Assembly: GCA_014529385.2 (NCBI GenBank)
Contig: CM043947.1
Location: 128,184,891-128,248,890, forward strand
Direction of reading: 5' to 3'
Source of the DNA: Adiantum capillus-veneris
Taxonomy: Eukaryota > Streptophyta > Polypodiopsida > Polypodiales > Pteridaceae
Length of the DNA stretch: 64,000 nucleotides
The position numbers and the translations under genes were made by a program. A model generated the notes under the pieces. That model had not been told where the DNA came from. It did not search any database and worked only from the letters and a program-made list of their open reading frames with translations. Shown here one piece after another: positions 11,778-24,472 of this stretch (positions are counted from its first letter, which is position 1; each line of letters opens with the position of its first letter).

Positions 11778-12149
11778 CTACCATACATTATGTAAGAAGA
11801 AGTATATGACAATTTGAGTGCTAACTAGGAGGACATGACTACCTGAATTCTTACCTCCAAGGAATAGGCCACTCTTGAAAAAACCAATTCTCCATGTTCT
11901 TTGGACCCACTTGCTTATTTTCCCTGTGAGGCCTTTGATAGTTGGGCAGTCCATGAAAAGGTGGGCCAGATCTTCAGTGGCCAACCTGCACCCCAAGCAT
12001 CGATTTGACACAATCCCTGTCTTCACCCCGTCGGTAGAGCACCCCAAATTACCTTCCATAAAAAAACCTTCATGTGCTGTGGAACCTTTGGCTTCCATAC
12101 GTTCTCCATTACTTGCTCCCACCTTTCCTCCAGCCATTGATTTTTCCAT
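11778..12149 (-). pseudogene. LINE ORF2 C-terminal zf-RVT domain
   Basis: RCLGCRLATEDLAHLFMDCP has the Cys-Cys-His-Cys spacing of the zinc-binding domain found after reverse transcriptase in plant LINEs. It lies downstream (in minus orientation) of the RT fragments and supports the element's polarity. Confidence 0.75.
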
Positions 12150-12592
12150 AGCTTGTTAAGGGGGCTAGACCAATTCTTCTTATGCATCATTGTTTGATAA
12201 ATTCTTTAAGGATGTGGTTTCGATAAGAGACTACTTTAGGGCCATTTCTAGGCATTCTAGTCAAACTCTGAATCACAGATTGGCATCACTAAATTGTCAA
12301 GCTCTTTCATCACTTTGTGGACAAGCAAGACCTCCAAGCTATTAAGTTGGTACTGGGTAATTAGAAGGTCAATGGTTTTCCAACTCTTGTGGCCACTGTC
12401 CCAAAAGTGCCCAAGTCGCTTCAGACCCTTATTATTCAGTTTCTTGGCTGTCTCAATCCAATAGGGAGCTTGTGGCGGATCTACAACTTTGAAAAGCCAA
12501 GGGGACCAATGCAAAATGGAGTTCTTGAAGTATCTGGCTTCTTCTCCCCACTTTAGGAATCCTACTGCTCTATTGCATTTTCTTACCAATTC

Positions 12593-14046
12593 TCATGAGC
12601 TGTCCTCCAGTCTTAAGGTAGACCACGCCGAGGCTAACCGTTTGTCATGAATCTCCACCCCTCTCCACTTTCCACCATTTGAGCCAAGGTTAGTTGCTTC
12701 TATCATATCTCTGACCATGGCAACCCAAACTTGATCCTGTTTAGCCAAGGAAACAACAAATTTGGTGCAACAAGCTTCTGCATGGGCCACAAATTTGAGA
12801 ATTGGGAGGCCTTCTTGATTCACTGGCCGAGCAAATGATTCCCAACGGGCCCATTGCCATGGCCTGGAGGATTTTGTGTTGTTTTTCCATAAAGATATTT
12901 TTACTGGTTTTAAGAACTCTTTCTAGTGACACTTAGCCATCTTGAGAAGCGGGCTAGTGAAGGCAATATAAGGAATCATAAAGGCATTCATCACTTTTAT
13001 CCGACTTGGGAATGGGAGGAGAGAATACTCCCACCTACTCATTTTTGTTTTAATTTTTTCAAGCACCCACTCAAATCTTTGCTTGTGAGTTACGTCCACC
13101 CCCAAGGGGGCTCCCAGATGTCTGAAGATATTCCCTTTCTAACAATCTCCCCTGACTAGACAGAAGGGTCAAATGAGTATAGGGAGATCAGCCTTGACTT
13201 CTCTATATTACACTGGGACCCCAAAGCTACTGAGAATATTTGTACAATCTCCAGAGCTTTTTTGATGACCTGGGGGCACGCCTTCAAGAAGAGGAGATAA
13301 TCGTTTGCAAAAAGTTTTTCTAGGGGTTGGCTATTTCTTGGTAGAGCAAGGCCTTGCAACTCACCTCATTCAGCACTAGCTTCGAGCGTCGTGATTAAAG
13401 GATGTGATCCTATGGAGAAAAGTAGGGGAGCTAGAGGGCATCCCTGCTTAATAGACCTTTTGACCTTAAAAGAGCCCACAATTCTATTGTTGAATAGGAG
13501 CTCTGACTGGCTTCCACCAACCCCTAATACACGTACCAATCAAAATAGGTGAGGCCCAAAGCCCAGAGCTTCCGTGACGGCTTCTATATATGTCCATGTT
13601 ATTCTGTCATAAGCATTGTCCAGGTCCAACTGTAGTAGAATGCACTCCTGCTTGGTGACAATTGAGTATTCAATGCCCACCATTGCTGCCAAGATGTTAT
13701 TGTAGAAGGACCTTCCTTTGATGAAGCCATGTTGATGGGGAGAGATGATCTTGGTTAGTAGGGGGGCTAGTCTGAGGGCTACTGCTTTAGCTATAATTTT
13801 GTAGGCAACCGTCATCATCGCTATAGGACTCCAATGTTTCAGTTAAGAACAGGAGATCTATTTTGGGATGGGTTTGATAAGCCCTTTCTTTACACTTATC
13901 TCCAACGACCCTTCGACCATGGCTTTATTGGCCAATCTTGTGATTGGGGCCTTGATATCATCCCAAACTTCTCTATAGAATTCCACCGTCATCCATCCCA
14001 ACCAAGGGACTTTTCCTTGCCAAGGGCTCGCAATGCTAGTGAACAT
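12593..14046 (-). pseudogene. LINE ORF2 reverse transcriptase domain
   Basis: Fragments appear in family order: EGSLEISVKKGLIKPIPK (14046-13858), then AVALRLAPLLTKIISPHQHG and GFIKGRSFYNNILAA with LLQLDLDNAYDRITW (13818-13540), then the catalytic box LFANDYLLFLKA (13359-13156), then WVLEKIKTKMSRWEYSLLPF (13105-12923). The catalytic FADD is FAND, so one of two metal-binding Asp residues is lost. At least four frame breaks are present. Confidence 0.85.
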
Positions 14047-14446
14047 TGGTCTTCGGAGAATGCCCGTTCCAAGCTATTAGCTTCTGAGTGGGGGAATTTC
14101 TTTCTTGACACTATGAAGTAAGGTACCTCTAGCTTCTTCCACTTCTTGGGACTAGATCTCTAGCCGTCCAATGATTTGACTACGATAGCTCAACATCAGA
14201 CCAGCCATCTCATCTTGGTTATGAACTGCTATCCCTTTCTCATCATAGAGCGAGCGGACGTGGCTCGGCTCTTCTTGATTTTTAAAGTCCTAAAAAAATG
14301 AGCTTGATTGGAGGCTTCAGGTTGAAGAAAAGTCTCCCTAAAGAGAGGCCTTGCCTTTATGATATCTTCTAACTGATCATTCGAAAGGTTAGATTTGGAT
14401 TCAAGCCATCGTTTGTGCTCCTCCTCAGTAGCATGCCCACTGGCTT

Positions 14447-15290
14447 TTATGGAGGTAAGCAACCCGTAAGCAATTGTACCTCCACTATAAGATGCAGAAG
14501 GTGTACCTCCCTAGCTTTCTTGATTCGTGGGCTCGAGGTTTTGATTGCTTTTTGGATGCTCCAAGCAAAGAGGTCCCATGCATTGTGTTTGTTGAGGTTG
14601 ACATCTTTTTTGAGCTTACCTAGTTCTTTCTTGGTTAGATTCATGAAAAGAGGGTCTTTGAATAGGTGTGCCCTTGTTACTAACAGTTTTTTCTCACTTA
14701 TTGGGGTATGCTCCTTCCCTTTATTCTTCTTAAAATGTATGTGCAGAGGAATGTGATCTGAAAGGCTTTTTGTTGGGACTACCTTCATCTCCATCAACGA
14801 CGGTATCTAGTCAGCTTGGTGTGAGCAATAGCATCTGTCCAGCCTAGAGGCAGTGCGGACATACAGGAGGCTTGTGTAGGTGAAACCAGGCGTGCTCTTC
14901 CATGGGCCGAGTTCCCATAAGTCGATCATCGCCCATTTTTCTCACAAAATTTTCCATTTAGACCTTTCCGAGCCAGCCAGCATACTGGAGGATCCTGTTC
15001 TATCCCTGCTCTTTTCTACCTTATTGAATTATCCAATGAACAACCACTCCCCTTCAATAGGAGTATCTCTAAGATGCATCCATAGTTTAACTCTTCCTTT
15101 TGCATTGCAAGGGCTGTCCACATTCACAATGATGAAGGGATTCCCTTCCCATCTGATTGTAATCCTCAGAATTATGCCGAATGGGTCGTTAAGAACCAAC
15201 TTCAGTTCCAATTCTCTATCCGTAATGCTAAGGACGCCACTGAAATCGTTACTTCCTTTTCCATAGAATACCAATTTCTTTCCTAGCACC
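14447..15290 (-). pseudogene. LINE ORF2 endonuclease (EEP fold) region
   Basis: 15289-15029 reads NPFIIVNVDSPC and, further on, GEWLFIG, which match the late EEP-nuclease strands that normally continue into GDFN. The continuation is mutated here. 14797-14447 reads LSDHIPLHIHF, matching the terminal SDH motif of APE-type endonucleases. This enzyme nicks target DNA in LINE insertion. It is frameshifted and dead. Confidence 0.6.
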
Positions 15291-15962
15291 TTATTTCTCT
15301 TGCTATGGGCATATAAGTGGTGTTCTTGGATGGCCCAGAAGTTGACTGTCTTCTCCTTTTTTATTTCCTCCTAGAATAGGGTACTCTTCTTACGGGTTTT
15401 CAACCCCTTTACGTTCCAAGATTGGATAGTGAGAGACTCCATCATTAATGAGGGGTTCATAACGATAGATGAATGGGTTCTTCAACATCCAAATCACCCC
15501 CCGCCCCCCTCCTTGGTCTCAGGAGAATCCGGGGGTTCCAAGTGAGGGGATTTATTTTTTTGCAGTGCTTCAAATGGATTGTGAAGTGGGATAGTGAACC
15601 CACCCTCCTTTCGAAGGGGTGGAGGAGGAATTGGATCCTTTCACCTCAAGTGTTCTCATGACTTGAAGCACTTTGGAGTCTCTTGCCACTACCCTCACTC
15701 TTCTGGCTCTTTTCAAACCAGGGACTTGGACAGCCGTCACCGTTGTCACTGTCATAAATTTGGGGGTAGCAGTGGGAGTAATGATCCTATCATTATTGAC
15801 TGCAGCTTTGGAAGTTCGTTGTATGGGAATCGATTCCTCCACAATCTTATCCTGCATCTTAATATCCATTTTGTCACATACCATACCTCCTTTATCCTTC
15901 TTTGCATTTGCCCCTTCATTACTGCCTCCTTGCTTCTCCATCCTTCCATTGGGGATTCCATT

Positions 15963-17258
15963 TTAACTGAGGGCCTGTGCTGTCGGAGCTGCAGTATCCT
16001 TAGACTTCAAGGGGCAGTCCTTGGCAAAGTGTCCAAAGTTGTTGCATTCAAAACATGCCCCAAAGTATGTTCCAAAGTTTAGCGGAATAGTAACAAGCCC
16101 AACTCCGACATTGATAACCATGCTCTTAGGTGGCGTTCTCGACACATCCCAGCCTATGAAAACCCTGTTTGAGGTTTTGCCAAACCCTCTCTTGCTAGGT
16201 ATGAAAAAGGGAGTGTCCAATTGGCTAGCAAGCATCCTGAGATTTTCCCACAGCCAACTAGGCAATCCCACAAACACAACCTAGACCGGATGAAACCCTT
16301 GTAGAGATTCAGCTGAGTCAAACACTCGCTCCCAAGGCACCACACAAACCGTAGTTCTACTAAATACTAGGGGCCCTTTTTCACGGATATTTTCCACATC
16401 GAGGGCCTCTTTGAATCTCATTGAACAAAAACCTTTAGCTAGGTAAAAAGTACTTTCGACTGCTCCTCCATGACCAAGAATTTGAGGGCCCTGAAGCCAT
16501 TGAATCATCTTAAACCTGTTCGGGATTCTTCCACTGAACCCAAATACAAGCATTAGCTTAGCTTGATTGGCTAAATATTTTTGATAAGTGTTGGTGGAAT
16601 TGCTACAGTAATAGCCTCGGCAACCTCCACCTACTGTGGCAAAGACTTTTTTAAAGCAGAAAGGCTCGATCTGCCAACCCGTCTTCTACCAGCCCACTGT
16701 ATTCTATTTGGGAGCAAGTTCTTCTGTTGTTGTTAGGGCCGAACTCAATCGTTTTGTCGACTTCCATGAGCTCTTGCGGAAGTCTAGCTCTTGTATTCTG
16801 CAATTTTTCGATATCTCCTTCACTTGACATCCCTTCTGTTGAGCCTTTCCATAATCCTTAGAGTTAGGCCCCTTGAGTATGCTAGCAAACGAAATACCTA
16901 GCCTGCAAGTAGCAGATGCACTTGATGCTTTATTTACATTCGTAAAGATGGGATCCTGAGGAACCCCATCTTTGAGGGTTTTTTCCTCGAATTTGAAACT
17001 TTGCGATGAGCCCTTTTTCCCTCTTGTTTCCTTAGAGGGAACTTTTTCAGTCGGGACAGTTTTGTCCTCTTTCACGGTTGAAGCCTTTGGCGCGTTGGGG
17101 CTCGACATTTCCATATCATGCATCGGTCTCAACACCAAGCCACCACCTACATCCATCGGCACGGCTAACTCCATTTCGGATATTTTCCCCGCCGTTAACA
17201 TCTGTGAAATTTTGATAATATCCTCACTTGCGACCAGAGAATCGAGTTCCATTATCAA
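15963..17258 (-). pseudogene. LINE ORF1 (nucleic-acid-binding, CCHC zinc knuckle)
   Basis: The ORF starts at 17258 with a low-complexity N-terminus. A middle part at 16553-16281 (GFSGRIPNRFKMIQWLQG, WERVFDSAESLQGFHPV) resembles the DUF4283-type domain of plant LINE ORF1 proteins. A zinc knuckle CFECNNFGHFAKDCP (CX2CX4HX4C) is read at about 16060-16018. Such proteins coat LINE RNA and chaperone reverse transcription. The frame changes at least twice between the parts. Confidence 0.7.
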
Positions 17259-17480
17259 GTGTCGCAGACGTACAACACTTGATTAAGCTCGAGACCTTAA
17301 AGGCAAACAGGCTCTATCAAACAAATATGATCTCCTCCCCTTTTAGACAAAAATCACAAGGAGAAAAAGGTAATAATCTCTTGTTTGAAATAAACTCAAG
17401 ACTGGAAACTACTCGGACTTTGAAAAGATAAGTGATAGTCGTTAACTTAGATCACCAAAAAAAAAAAACATAGGCATCCG

Positions 17481-17958
17481 CTAATGATCGCGATTATTAT
17501 CAAGGAGATAATAATCCTCCACAGTGAGCTCATCTTACATGCACTTAACAGGAGGACACTTCTACCTTAAAAAATACGCACGTTGAAGATGTGCGAGCTG
17601 GAGAGCGCACTGAATATGTGCAAGATGGAGATATTAAACACAAAACTGAATACGCTCAAGAGACATACACCTGCACCTAGCTATAGCCTCCATCGGGAGA
17701 TCTATCAAGTCAACACCGTCTAGCTGATGAAAGCCCAAATCAGATTTGATAGCGTGTTACCGCAATATGGCTACGTGCAAGATCAAAGCCCTGCACAACT
17801 TAAACTACCCAAACTCAAAAAGAAAAACTCACCCCTCTTCACTTCACCATCACAACTCATCATTCCTAATAGTCTCCTTGTGGAAGCATTCAGTTTGATA
17901 GTGGGGACTTTCACAAACTATAATTTCCATGGTTAAATGGAAGCCCTCTTATAGGAGG
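17481..17958. other. Spacer between LINE and element B
   Basis: No gene was recognised. It holds short phrases such as repeated GAAGATGTGCGAGCTGGAGA / ATGTGCAAGATGGAGAT and may include LINE 5' UTR. Confidence 0.35.
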
Positions 17959-18686
17959 TGTTAAACCATAGATGCCATGAAGACTAGGGTTTAGAAAGAA
18001 GTGCAATCAAGGAAGCCCCACTCTTTCTCTCTTGCACTCACACACACACAAAGAAAGAACACAAAAGAGAATGTCAAAACAACACAAAGATGAAAACATC
18101 AAGGCTATGGCCAGATCGTATCATGGGTAGTATGAAAGGGTTAATAGATGAGTTAATGGCATTCAATCTTGGCTGACCAAATAGGCTTGGAATTGTAGTT
18201 TTGTGCTTACCATAATATATATATTTTGTCTAGTGATTGGGATTAATTGTGTGTACAAATCCTCTTGGTTCATAGCAAGATAACTACGCTTACATCAAAA
18301 GAAAAATTATAGTCTATGAGAGGTAGTATGATGGGATCCAGTGATAGAAGTATTTCATTGACCCTTTCTGAGCCAAAGAGAAACACTATACATTGTTGAA
18401 AATGTATTTTACGGCTAATCCATACGTTAATTCTAATAAATCATATAGAGTGAAAGCGATAGAAATTATCATCATGTGAAATATTCATCTAGGATAGTAT
18501 GTGAGAAATGTAGATATGAGAGAAGTGAAGAGATGAGAAGTTTCCCTCCCAATCCCTATTCTTGCCCGTAGACAATAAGGATACTGTGGGGAGAGATGTA
18601 CCTGTAGCAAAGAGAACCTAAAATTTGTAGAGAGGATGAATTACTAAGAATGAGAGAGATAGGTTTGGTTAAGGAGATGAGATTAG

Positions 18687-18715
<29 letters not shown>
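17959..18715 (-). repeat. Element B 3' LTR (left copy)
   Basis: Near-identical to 22509-23250. It runs into a much longer (AT)n tract than its partner. Its left end lacks about 85 bp present in the other copy. Confidence 0.75.

Positions 18716-18774
<59 letters not shown>
18691..18774. repeat. (AT)n microsatellite
   Basis: 84 bp of almost pure AT at the end of the left LTR. The partner LTR has only about 18 bp at the same place (23237-23255), so the tract expanded after insertion. Confidence 0.95.
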
Positions 18775-18778
<4 letters not shown>

Positions 18779-19917
18779 GCTTAGAGATGAAAATGAAAAC
18801 AACAAGAAATCAAGAAAACATCAATATAGAACACATCTTACTTGACAAACCCTTCGGCACCATTATTGATGGAGAGAGAAAAAGAGTGGATAATTCCATT
18901 TTGATTGATACACCAAGTGCAAGACCTTCTTTGATTAGAGTCGATCTTCCAAGGTTAGCTTGTTGCAAGAATGACTAGTCTTCTGCTAGGAGAAAGTATA
19001 GGCTTAGGCTTCTATTAATGGCTATGGCATTACTACTCACTCCCTCATGAATTCCTCTCATCAATGGCTTGAATGCTTCAGTTTTTTTCAAGGAAGAAGA
19101 GGTCCCCTTTTATAGGTGAAGGGAACCCCCAAGGGTTTACACAAGAAGAGAAGAGCCAGTGTGAATAGAAACTGGAAAAGTTGGAAATGAGCTATCCCTG
19201 CATGATGTGGGCAGACTGGGGTCCAGTATTTTGGTCATATATCCTCAACCATGGCTCCAAATAAAAAAGTAAAAATATGGGCAGAAAATTCAGCTCATTA
19301 CCTACGACTTCCTTTGTATATACAGTTTCCAATTCAGATTGGAACCTTGTTTAAAAAAATCATCAAAGTAGGGTCCATTTTTGGCAGCAAAAGCCTTCCT
19401 GTGGTCCCCTTAACCTAGACTTTCATTTGATTCTAAAGGACACCTCATGCCATATGAAAGCATGACATTGCTCCTTGATAAAGTTTTGTAATCATGCTTG
19501 CAAAAATGCATTAAAATAAGTGTATCTTTGAAATCATGCCACCTAGTGTCCCACTAGGATTTGATTCCCTCCTAGTAGCTATTTAAAAAGAAATATAAGA
19601 AAAATATGAAAAATACATAGAATATATATATATATTGGAGTTTACCCTAGATATAGGATCTAGCTAGGGTGTGAGATGATAATGAGATAGTAGAAATAAA
19701 GAATCAATGCTTTTTGCCCCAAGTTAAAGAGGCGGAGCTATTGACGCTTTTCCCATAGTATTTTCTGATGGTAAAGTAAGAATAGGTTACCCTTGAGAAA
19801 AATAATAGGATGAGATAGAAGGCGTATTATTATACTTAAATATGCATATGTAAATTATAGAAAATATAACTATGTATCTAAAAAGTTATAAGATAACTCT
19901 TGTAGCATGTGTTCCCA
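18775..19917. other. Element B 3' internal non-coding region
   Basis: No ORF above background was recognised. It contains short AT runs and lies between the 3' LTR and the end of the gag-like ORF. Confidence 0.45.
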
Positions 19918-22370
19918 CTATGTACGTGTCACAGCACGACATCCACCCCCTCTAAACCTGCACATTCTCCGGCATGTGCCAGCCTCATGGTAACTTGTGA
20001 AAGAAATTGTATCCCCTGTCATCCCATGACCTCCTCCAGGATCATATGGGTAACTCAAAAACTTGTATTGTACTAAGCATTGAGATTCTTCGCATCTTTT
20101 AAGTCCTCTCACATCAGAAGGAATTGTTATATACATCTGTCTCCAAAACATCTGTAACAAATCTCCATTATGCTCAAAATCTTCATGATGAAGAGACATA
20201 AGTTTCTCATCCTCCTCATAAAAAAACACTTCCAGGCTTCCTGTAATATACTCGAAAGATTTTTGAAACTGTACTTCAACCTTCTCACCAACCTCTAAAT
20301 CCATATGTACCTCTTTCGCATAGAAGTCTGAATCTGCATCTTCATTCTCAAAAGAATCCTCTAGATAGCCTTTCTCAACATCGAGAGAATCCTCATAAAT
20401 ATGCATGGTAAACTTCTCATCAATTCTCTCACCTTTTACCAAATACCTCTCCAGCTTTACATCATAAAACTTTGCATACCTCTCAAATATGGTGTCTAAT
20501 TCCCTTTCCAAATCATCCTGGTAGGTATGCTCCCTGTCACTTGTAACCGACTGCTCAAAAACCTCCTTGGAGTTAGTCTCTGACACAATATCTTCACCCC
20601 TTCTTCCTTTTTGACCCATCCCTAAATTATATTCAACTAAATCATGTCTCCACTCATCTAGGGAGAACCCTTCTTCAATACATGACTCTGGTGTCAGCAT
20701 AGAGCTAGCATCCTCTTCTTGCTTCAAGGCATCACCATGTATACCCTTCATATCCATAGCAGATAGATGCTCACAAACCTGCTTGCAATTTATACCCTGT
20801 GACATAAGACCTAAATCCCTTTTATGCCTCAGATATTGTTTGCATACCTGCAGGCAACCGAAATTCTTAAAACCCTGTATAGTAGGCACTTTATGGAAAG
20901 CATCTTTATTTGCATCTTCACACAGATCAAAAATATCACCCCAATCATAGACCATATTCGAAGAGGTTTCTTGATCTTCTACTCTATCCTCTGATGTCAC
21001 TTCAACCTATATAGCATTCCCAAACACTTCTCTATCTTTGATTTGTGAATCTTGAAGATTCAAAGCTTCATCTGCAGAACCCCAATCCTCATGCAGAGAA
21101 TCTGCATTTGTCATTCCTGCAAACACGACTTCAAAAACGTCATCATCATGAATAGGCAATCCAAAATCAGCTGCTACTAAAGAATCCAAACTTTGCATAA
21201 CACCTTCCTCTACCATGGAATTGTGAAAGCTTGCTGCATCTAGCTCTAAATAAGGCACAATTTCATGAGTCATCTGCATCACATCTGCTACCTCATATAT
21301 AGAAGACATACATATTACTCTGTCAATGCACTCCTCTTCTTCCACCTCGTCTAACTGAGGTACTTCACAATCCGCAATGCTACTAGCAGAGCTATACTCA
21401 CAAAGGAAGAGATTTTCAGTCACCCCCTCTAAATTAGCACTTTCGTAGGTAGGCATATCCATTTGGGTAGTACCACATGCATCAAACTCGCATAGGAAAG
21501 AATTGATAATGACTTCTTCATCCTGGTATATGTCTTCAGCATAGGCATCCGGCTCTTCTAAACTTGGTAAAAGTTCCTAGATCTGCTCAAAAGTAGATTG
21601 TAGCACATCACTAATATAGCCTTCTTCCACCTGTTTTCCCTTCACATCCTCTGTCAAAAACATAGCATCCTCATCCTTGATATACACTCATGTGCATCTT
21701 CAAACGAATCAAAAGGAGCGTTCAAATCATCTATCATAGCCGACAAGTTTGCATCATCCTCTAAGTCGCTTTGAGCCATTACAGGCGCTTGGATAGCATC
21801 ATGAGAGTCATTATCTTGAGATACAAAGGTTACAAGACCCAAACGTGCATAAATAGCTTCCACTATGTCTGCTTCATCTGCATACAATTAATTTGCATCT
21901 TGCAGAAGATATGCATCTATTATTGCTTCTAAATTAGCCTGTATGGATGTGTTGACACTTGCATGGCTTACAGGAGACACCAATTCTAGCTGGTCACATC
22001 CACTTCCGCTCTGCTCCATCTCTTGGTCTTGATGTTCCAAGCATACCTGTGTTATAGCTGTAGAAAACTCACCCCAGTTGCTTGCATATACACTTGCATA
22101 GTCTTGAACTTGGTGCATGAAATCATCACTCCCAAGCTCAACAAATGCTGCAATCCTCCGAGCTTCTGGAATTGCTTGAAGCCTCATCTCTGTCACATAG
22201 CACTCAAGATATCCTTCTAGATCATAGCCTTCGAATATATTAAGCTCATTATATACGGATTGCCTAGCGCTTTCAATCGCTTTTTGAATCCGGTCTTCTT
22301 CTTCAAGCCATTTGCATCTGTCTGCAAGCTCTTTCATTTCAGCATATAGCTGCTCCACTTTGCTAGCCAT
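19918..22370 (-). pseudogene. Element B gag-like acidic polyprotein
   Basis: The ORF starts MASKVEQLYAEMKELADR at 22370, just inside the primer site. Residues 45-115 (FEGYDLEGYLECYVTEM, PEARRIAAFVELG, NWGEFSTAITQV) resemble the capsid-like gag fold of plant gypsy elements (FxGxDIxxYLxxYxxEM...PExRRVxxF). The rest, some 650 residues, is very Asp/Glu-rich and unrecognised. It ends with YPYDPGGGHGMTGD and a Cys/Arg-rich tail. One TAA near 21888, one frameshift between 21654 and 21462 and one stop near 21004 break it. No protease motif was seen. Confidence 0.6.
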
Positions 22371-22394
22371 CTTTATGTACTCTCACCCCGGCTT

Positions 22395-22413
22395 GCTCGC
22401 GTCGGGTTCACCA
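22395..22413 (-). other. Element B primer-binding site candidate
   Basis: Minus-strand TGGTGAACCCGACGCGAGC has the TGG start of plant primer sites and sits 7 bp from the presumed LTR end (TGTCGAG at 22420) and 25 bp before the gag start. I could not assign the tRNA. Confidence 0.5.
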
Positions 22414-22419
22414 AAAATA

Positions 22420-23255
22420 TGTCGAGAAATTTGCCGTCTTGCCAGGAAAGCACCGGGCTTATGGCTGTGAGAGTTTGTGAGAGAACTCCAAAAAAACTAT
22501 ATAAAGGGGTTAAACCATAGATGCCATGAAGACTAGGGTTTAGAAAGAAGTGCAATCAAGGAAGCCCCACTCTTTCTCTCTTGCACTCACACACACACAA
22601 AGAAAGAACACAAAAGAGAATGTCAAAACAACACGAAGATGAAAACATCAAGGCTATGGTCAGATCGTATCATGGGTAGTATGAAAGGGTTAATAGATGA
22701 GTTAATGGCATTCAATCTTGGCTGACCAAATAGGCTTGGAATTGTAGTTTTGTGCTTACCATAATATATATATTTTGTCTAGTGATTGGGATTAATTGTG
22801 TGTACAAATCCTCTTGGTTCATAGCAAGATAACTACGCTTACATCAAAAGAAAAATTATAGTCTATGAGAGGTAGTATAATGGGATCCGGTGATAGAAGT
22901 ATTTCATTGACCCTTTATGGGCCAATGAGAAACACTATACGTTGTTGAAAGTGTATTTTATGGCTAATCCATACGTTAATTCTAAAAAATCGTACAGAGT
23001 GAAAGCGATAGAAATTATCATCATGTGGATTATTCATCTAGGATAGTATGTGAGAAATGTAGATATGAGAGAAGTGAAGAGATGAGAAGTTTCCCTCCCA
23101 AGCCCTATTCTTGCCCGTAGACAATAAGGATACTGTGGGGAGAGATGTACCTGTAGCAAAGAGAACCTAAAATTTGTAGAGAGGATGAATTAATAAGAAT
23201 GAGAGAGATAGGTTTGGTTAAGGAGATGAGATTAGATACATATATATATATATAA
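22420..23255 (-). repeat. Element B 5' LTR (right copy)
   Basis: See element B. The copy holds the terminal part (22420-22508) missing from the left LTR. Confidence 0.65.
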
Positions 23256-24394
23256 CCTCTTGTTGTGTGGTGTGTTTGGGTTGATCTCTGGACACAAGCA
23301 GCTCATAATAAGCTCCTCTTCTTTGCTTGACATGCACACACAAAATGGAAATCAAATGTGTGCTTGCTTTGCTTCTAGCATCTGCAGCAAATTGATTGCA
23401 GACTGATTCTTGTTGCACATTAAGGTTTAAGCCTTATCTCTTCTCGAGTCTAATGCATGCATGAGGACAATGCCAAAACCATTACCACTCAGACCCAAGC
23501 TCTGATATTAGATGAAGGAGAAGAGTCGGGAGCACATCGGAAGGGGAAGAGGAATACACACACACACTCACACCACCATAGACACACACATATGGCGTCA
23601 AACATATGGCTAACCTACAAAAATGTGGTCAAACAAGGCTTAGTAGTTATCAATAACCTTCATTGATAACTATGCCTCCATCATGGCCATACAAGGGAGG
23701 CATGGTAGAATTATGCATAAGGTCTTTGCATGAAGGATGGTTTATGATCGAGATCATAACCGTAAAACAATACAATTGGAAAAAAAATGTGTCAACTCGG
23801 TCTCACACATACATAGAATAATGCTTAGCTAATATGAAAATGAAATAAAAAGGGCTTGCCAATATTGGATTTCCATGTGGCACTTATCGGTAAGCTATAT
23901 CCAATGGTCCAAAATCACCCTTACGTAAGCCAAAACCCTTGCCAAATTGCCATGCATGTTGAAAAACAGCCATTGGATGCACCTCGCATGCACAGTCCAC
24001 TAGCGACTCATGTGAATGTAGAGCCTTCAAATCGCCAGCAATGAATTTTGTACCGCATGAGTTGGAGCATGGAGGAGGAGGTGCATAATATGTGATATGG
24101 CATTTAACTAGCTATTTGAAAACATTTATTGGCAATGATCACCTATGATAAGTGACTTGATGTATGCATCTGGGATCTTGACTACACGTTTGACATCACT
24201 TATGGATAGTAGATCACTTATGCGTAAGTACTAGGAGCCCTAGCTTGATAGGCAAAAGGCCTCTCATAGGCAATCTAGCCTACATGCATTGTTGTCAAGT
24301 TCATGCTAGACACGATCAAAATATGTAGTTTTGCAAATGAAGCAAAGAATAGGCTATGGAATTTTCATACGGTAGAGAGACTCCCTCCCTCTCC

Positions 24395-24395
<1 letters not shown>
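23256..24395. other. Spacer without recognisable genes
   Basis: No coding similarity was seen. A perfect 9-bp inverted repeat GTTATCAAT...ATTGATAAC lies at 23646-23670. The words CACTTATGGATAGT and CACTTATGCGTAAG repeat near 24200. Confidence 0.4.
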
Positions 24396-24464
<69 letters not shown>

Positions 24465-24467
24465 GAA
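24396..24467. repeat. (GT)n(GA)n compound microsatellite
   Basis: About 31 bp of GT followed by about 40 bp of GA. Confidence 0.95.
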
Positions 24468-24472
24468 GGCAA

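Larger units (their letters stand above)
11303..17480 (-). mobile_element. L1-type LINE retrotransposon, degraded
   Basis: In minus orientation the order is an ORF1-like protein with CCHC zinc knuckle, an endonuclease-like region, reverse transcriptase and a zf-RVT zinc motif, ending in a T-rich tract on the + strand (11303-11318) that would be the A-tail. This order fits plant L1 LINEs, which copy by target-primed reverse transcription. ORFs are broken by many stops and frameshifts, so the copy is dead. The 5' boundary is uncertain (ORF1 starts about 17258; upstream 200 bp probably 5' UTR). No target-site duplication could be fixed by eye. Confidence 0.85.
17959..23255 (-). mobile_element. 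Element B: non-autonomous LTR retrotransposon (gag-like ORF, no pol)
   Basis: Direct repeats of about 730-750 bp (17959-18700 and 22509-23250) share almost every base, starting GTTAAACCATAGATGCC and ending GAGATTAGATACATATAT. Between them is one degenerate minus-strand ORF (22370-19918). Next to the right repeat, 22395-22413 read on the minus strand is TGGTGAACCCGACGCGAGC, placed where a primer-binding site belongs. The 5' LTR probably begins at 22420 (TGTCGAG...); the left copy lacks the matching first 85 bp or so, so it is truncated. No RT, RNase H or integrase was seen, so it depends on another element. Confidence 0.75.

Noticed and set aside
22498-22504. TATA box CTATATAAAG as promoter of element B
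   Set aside because: It reads on the + strand, while the element is transcribed on the minus strand.
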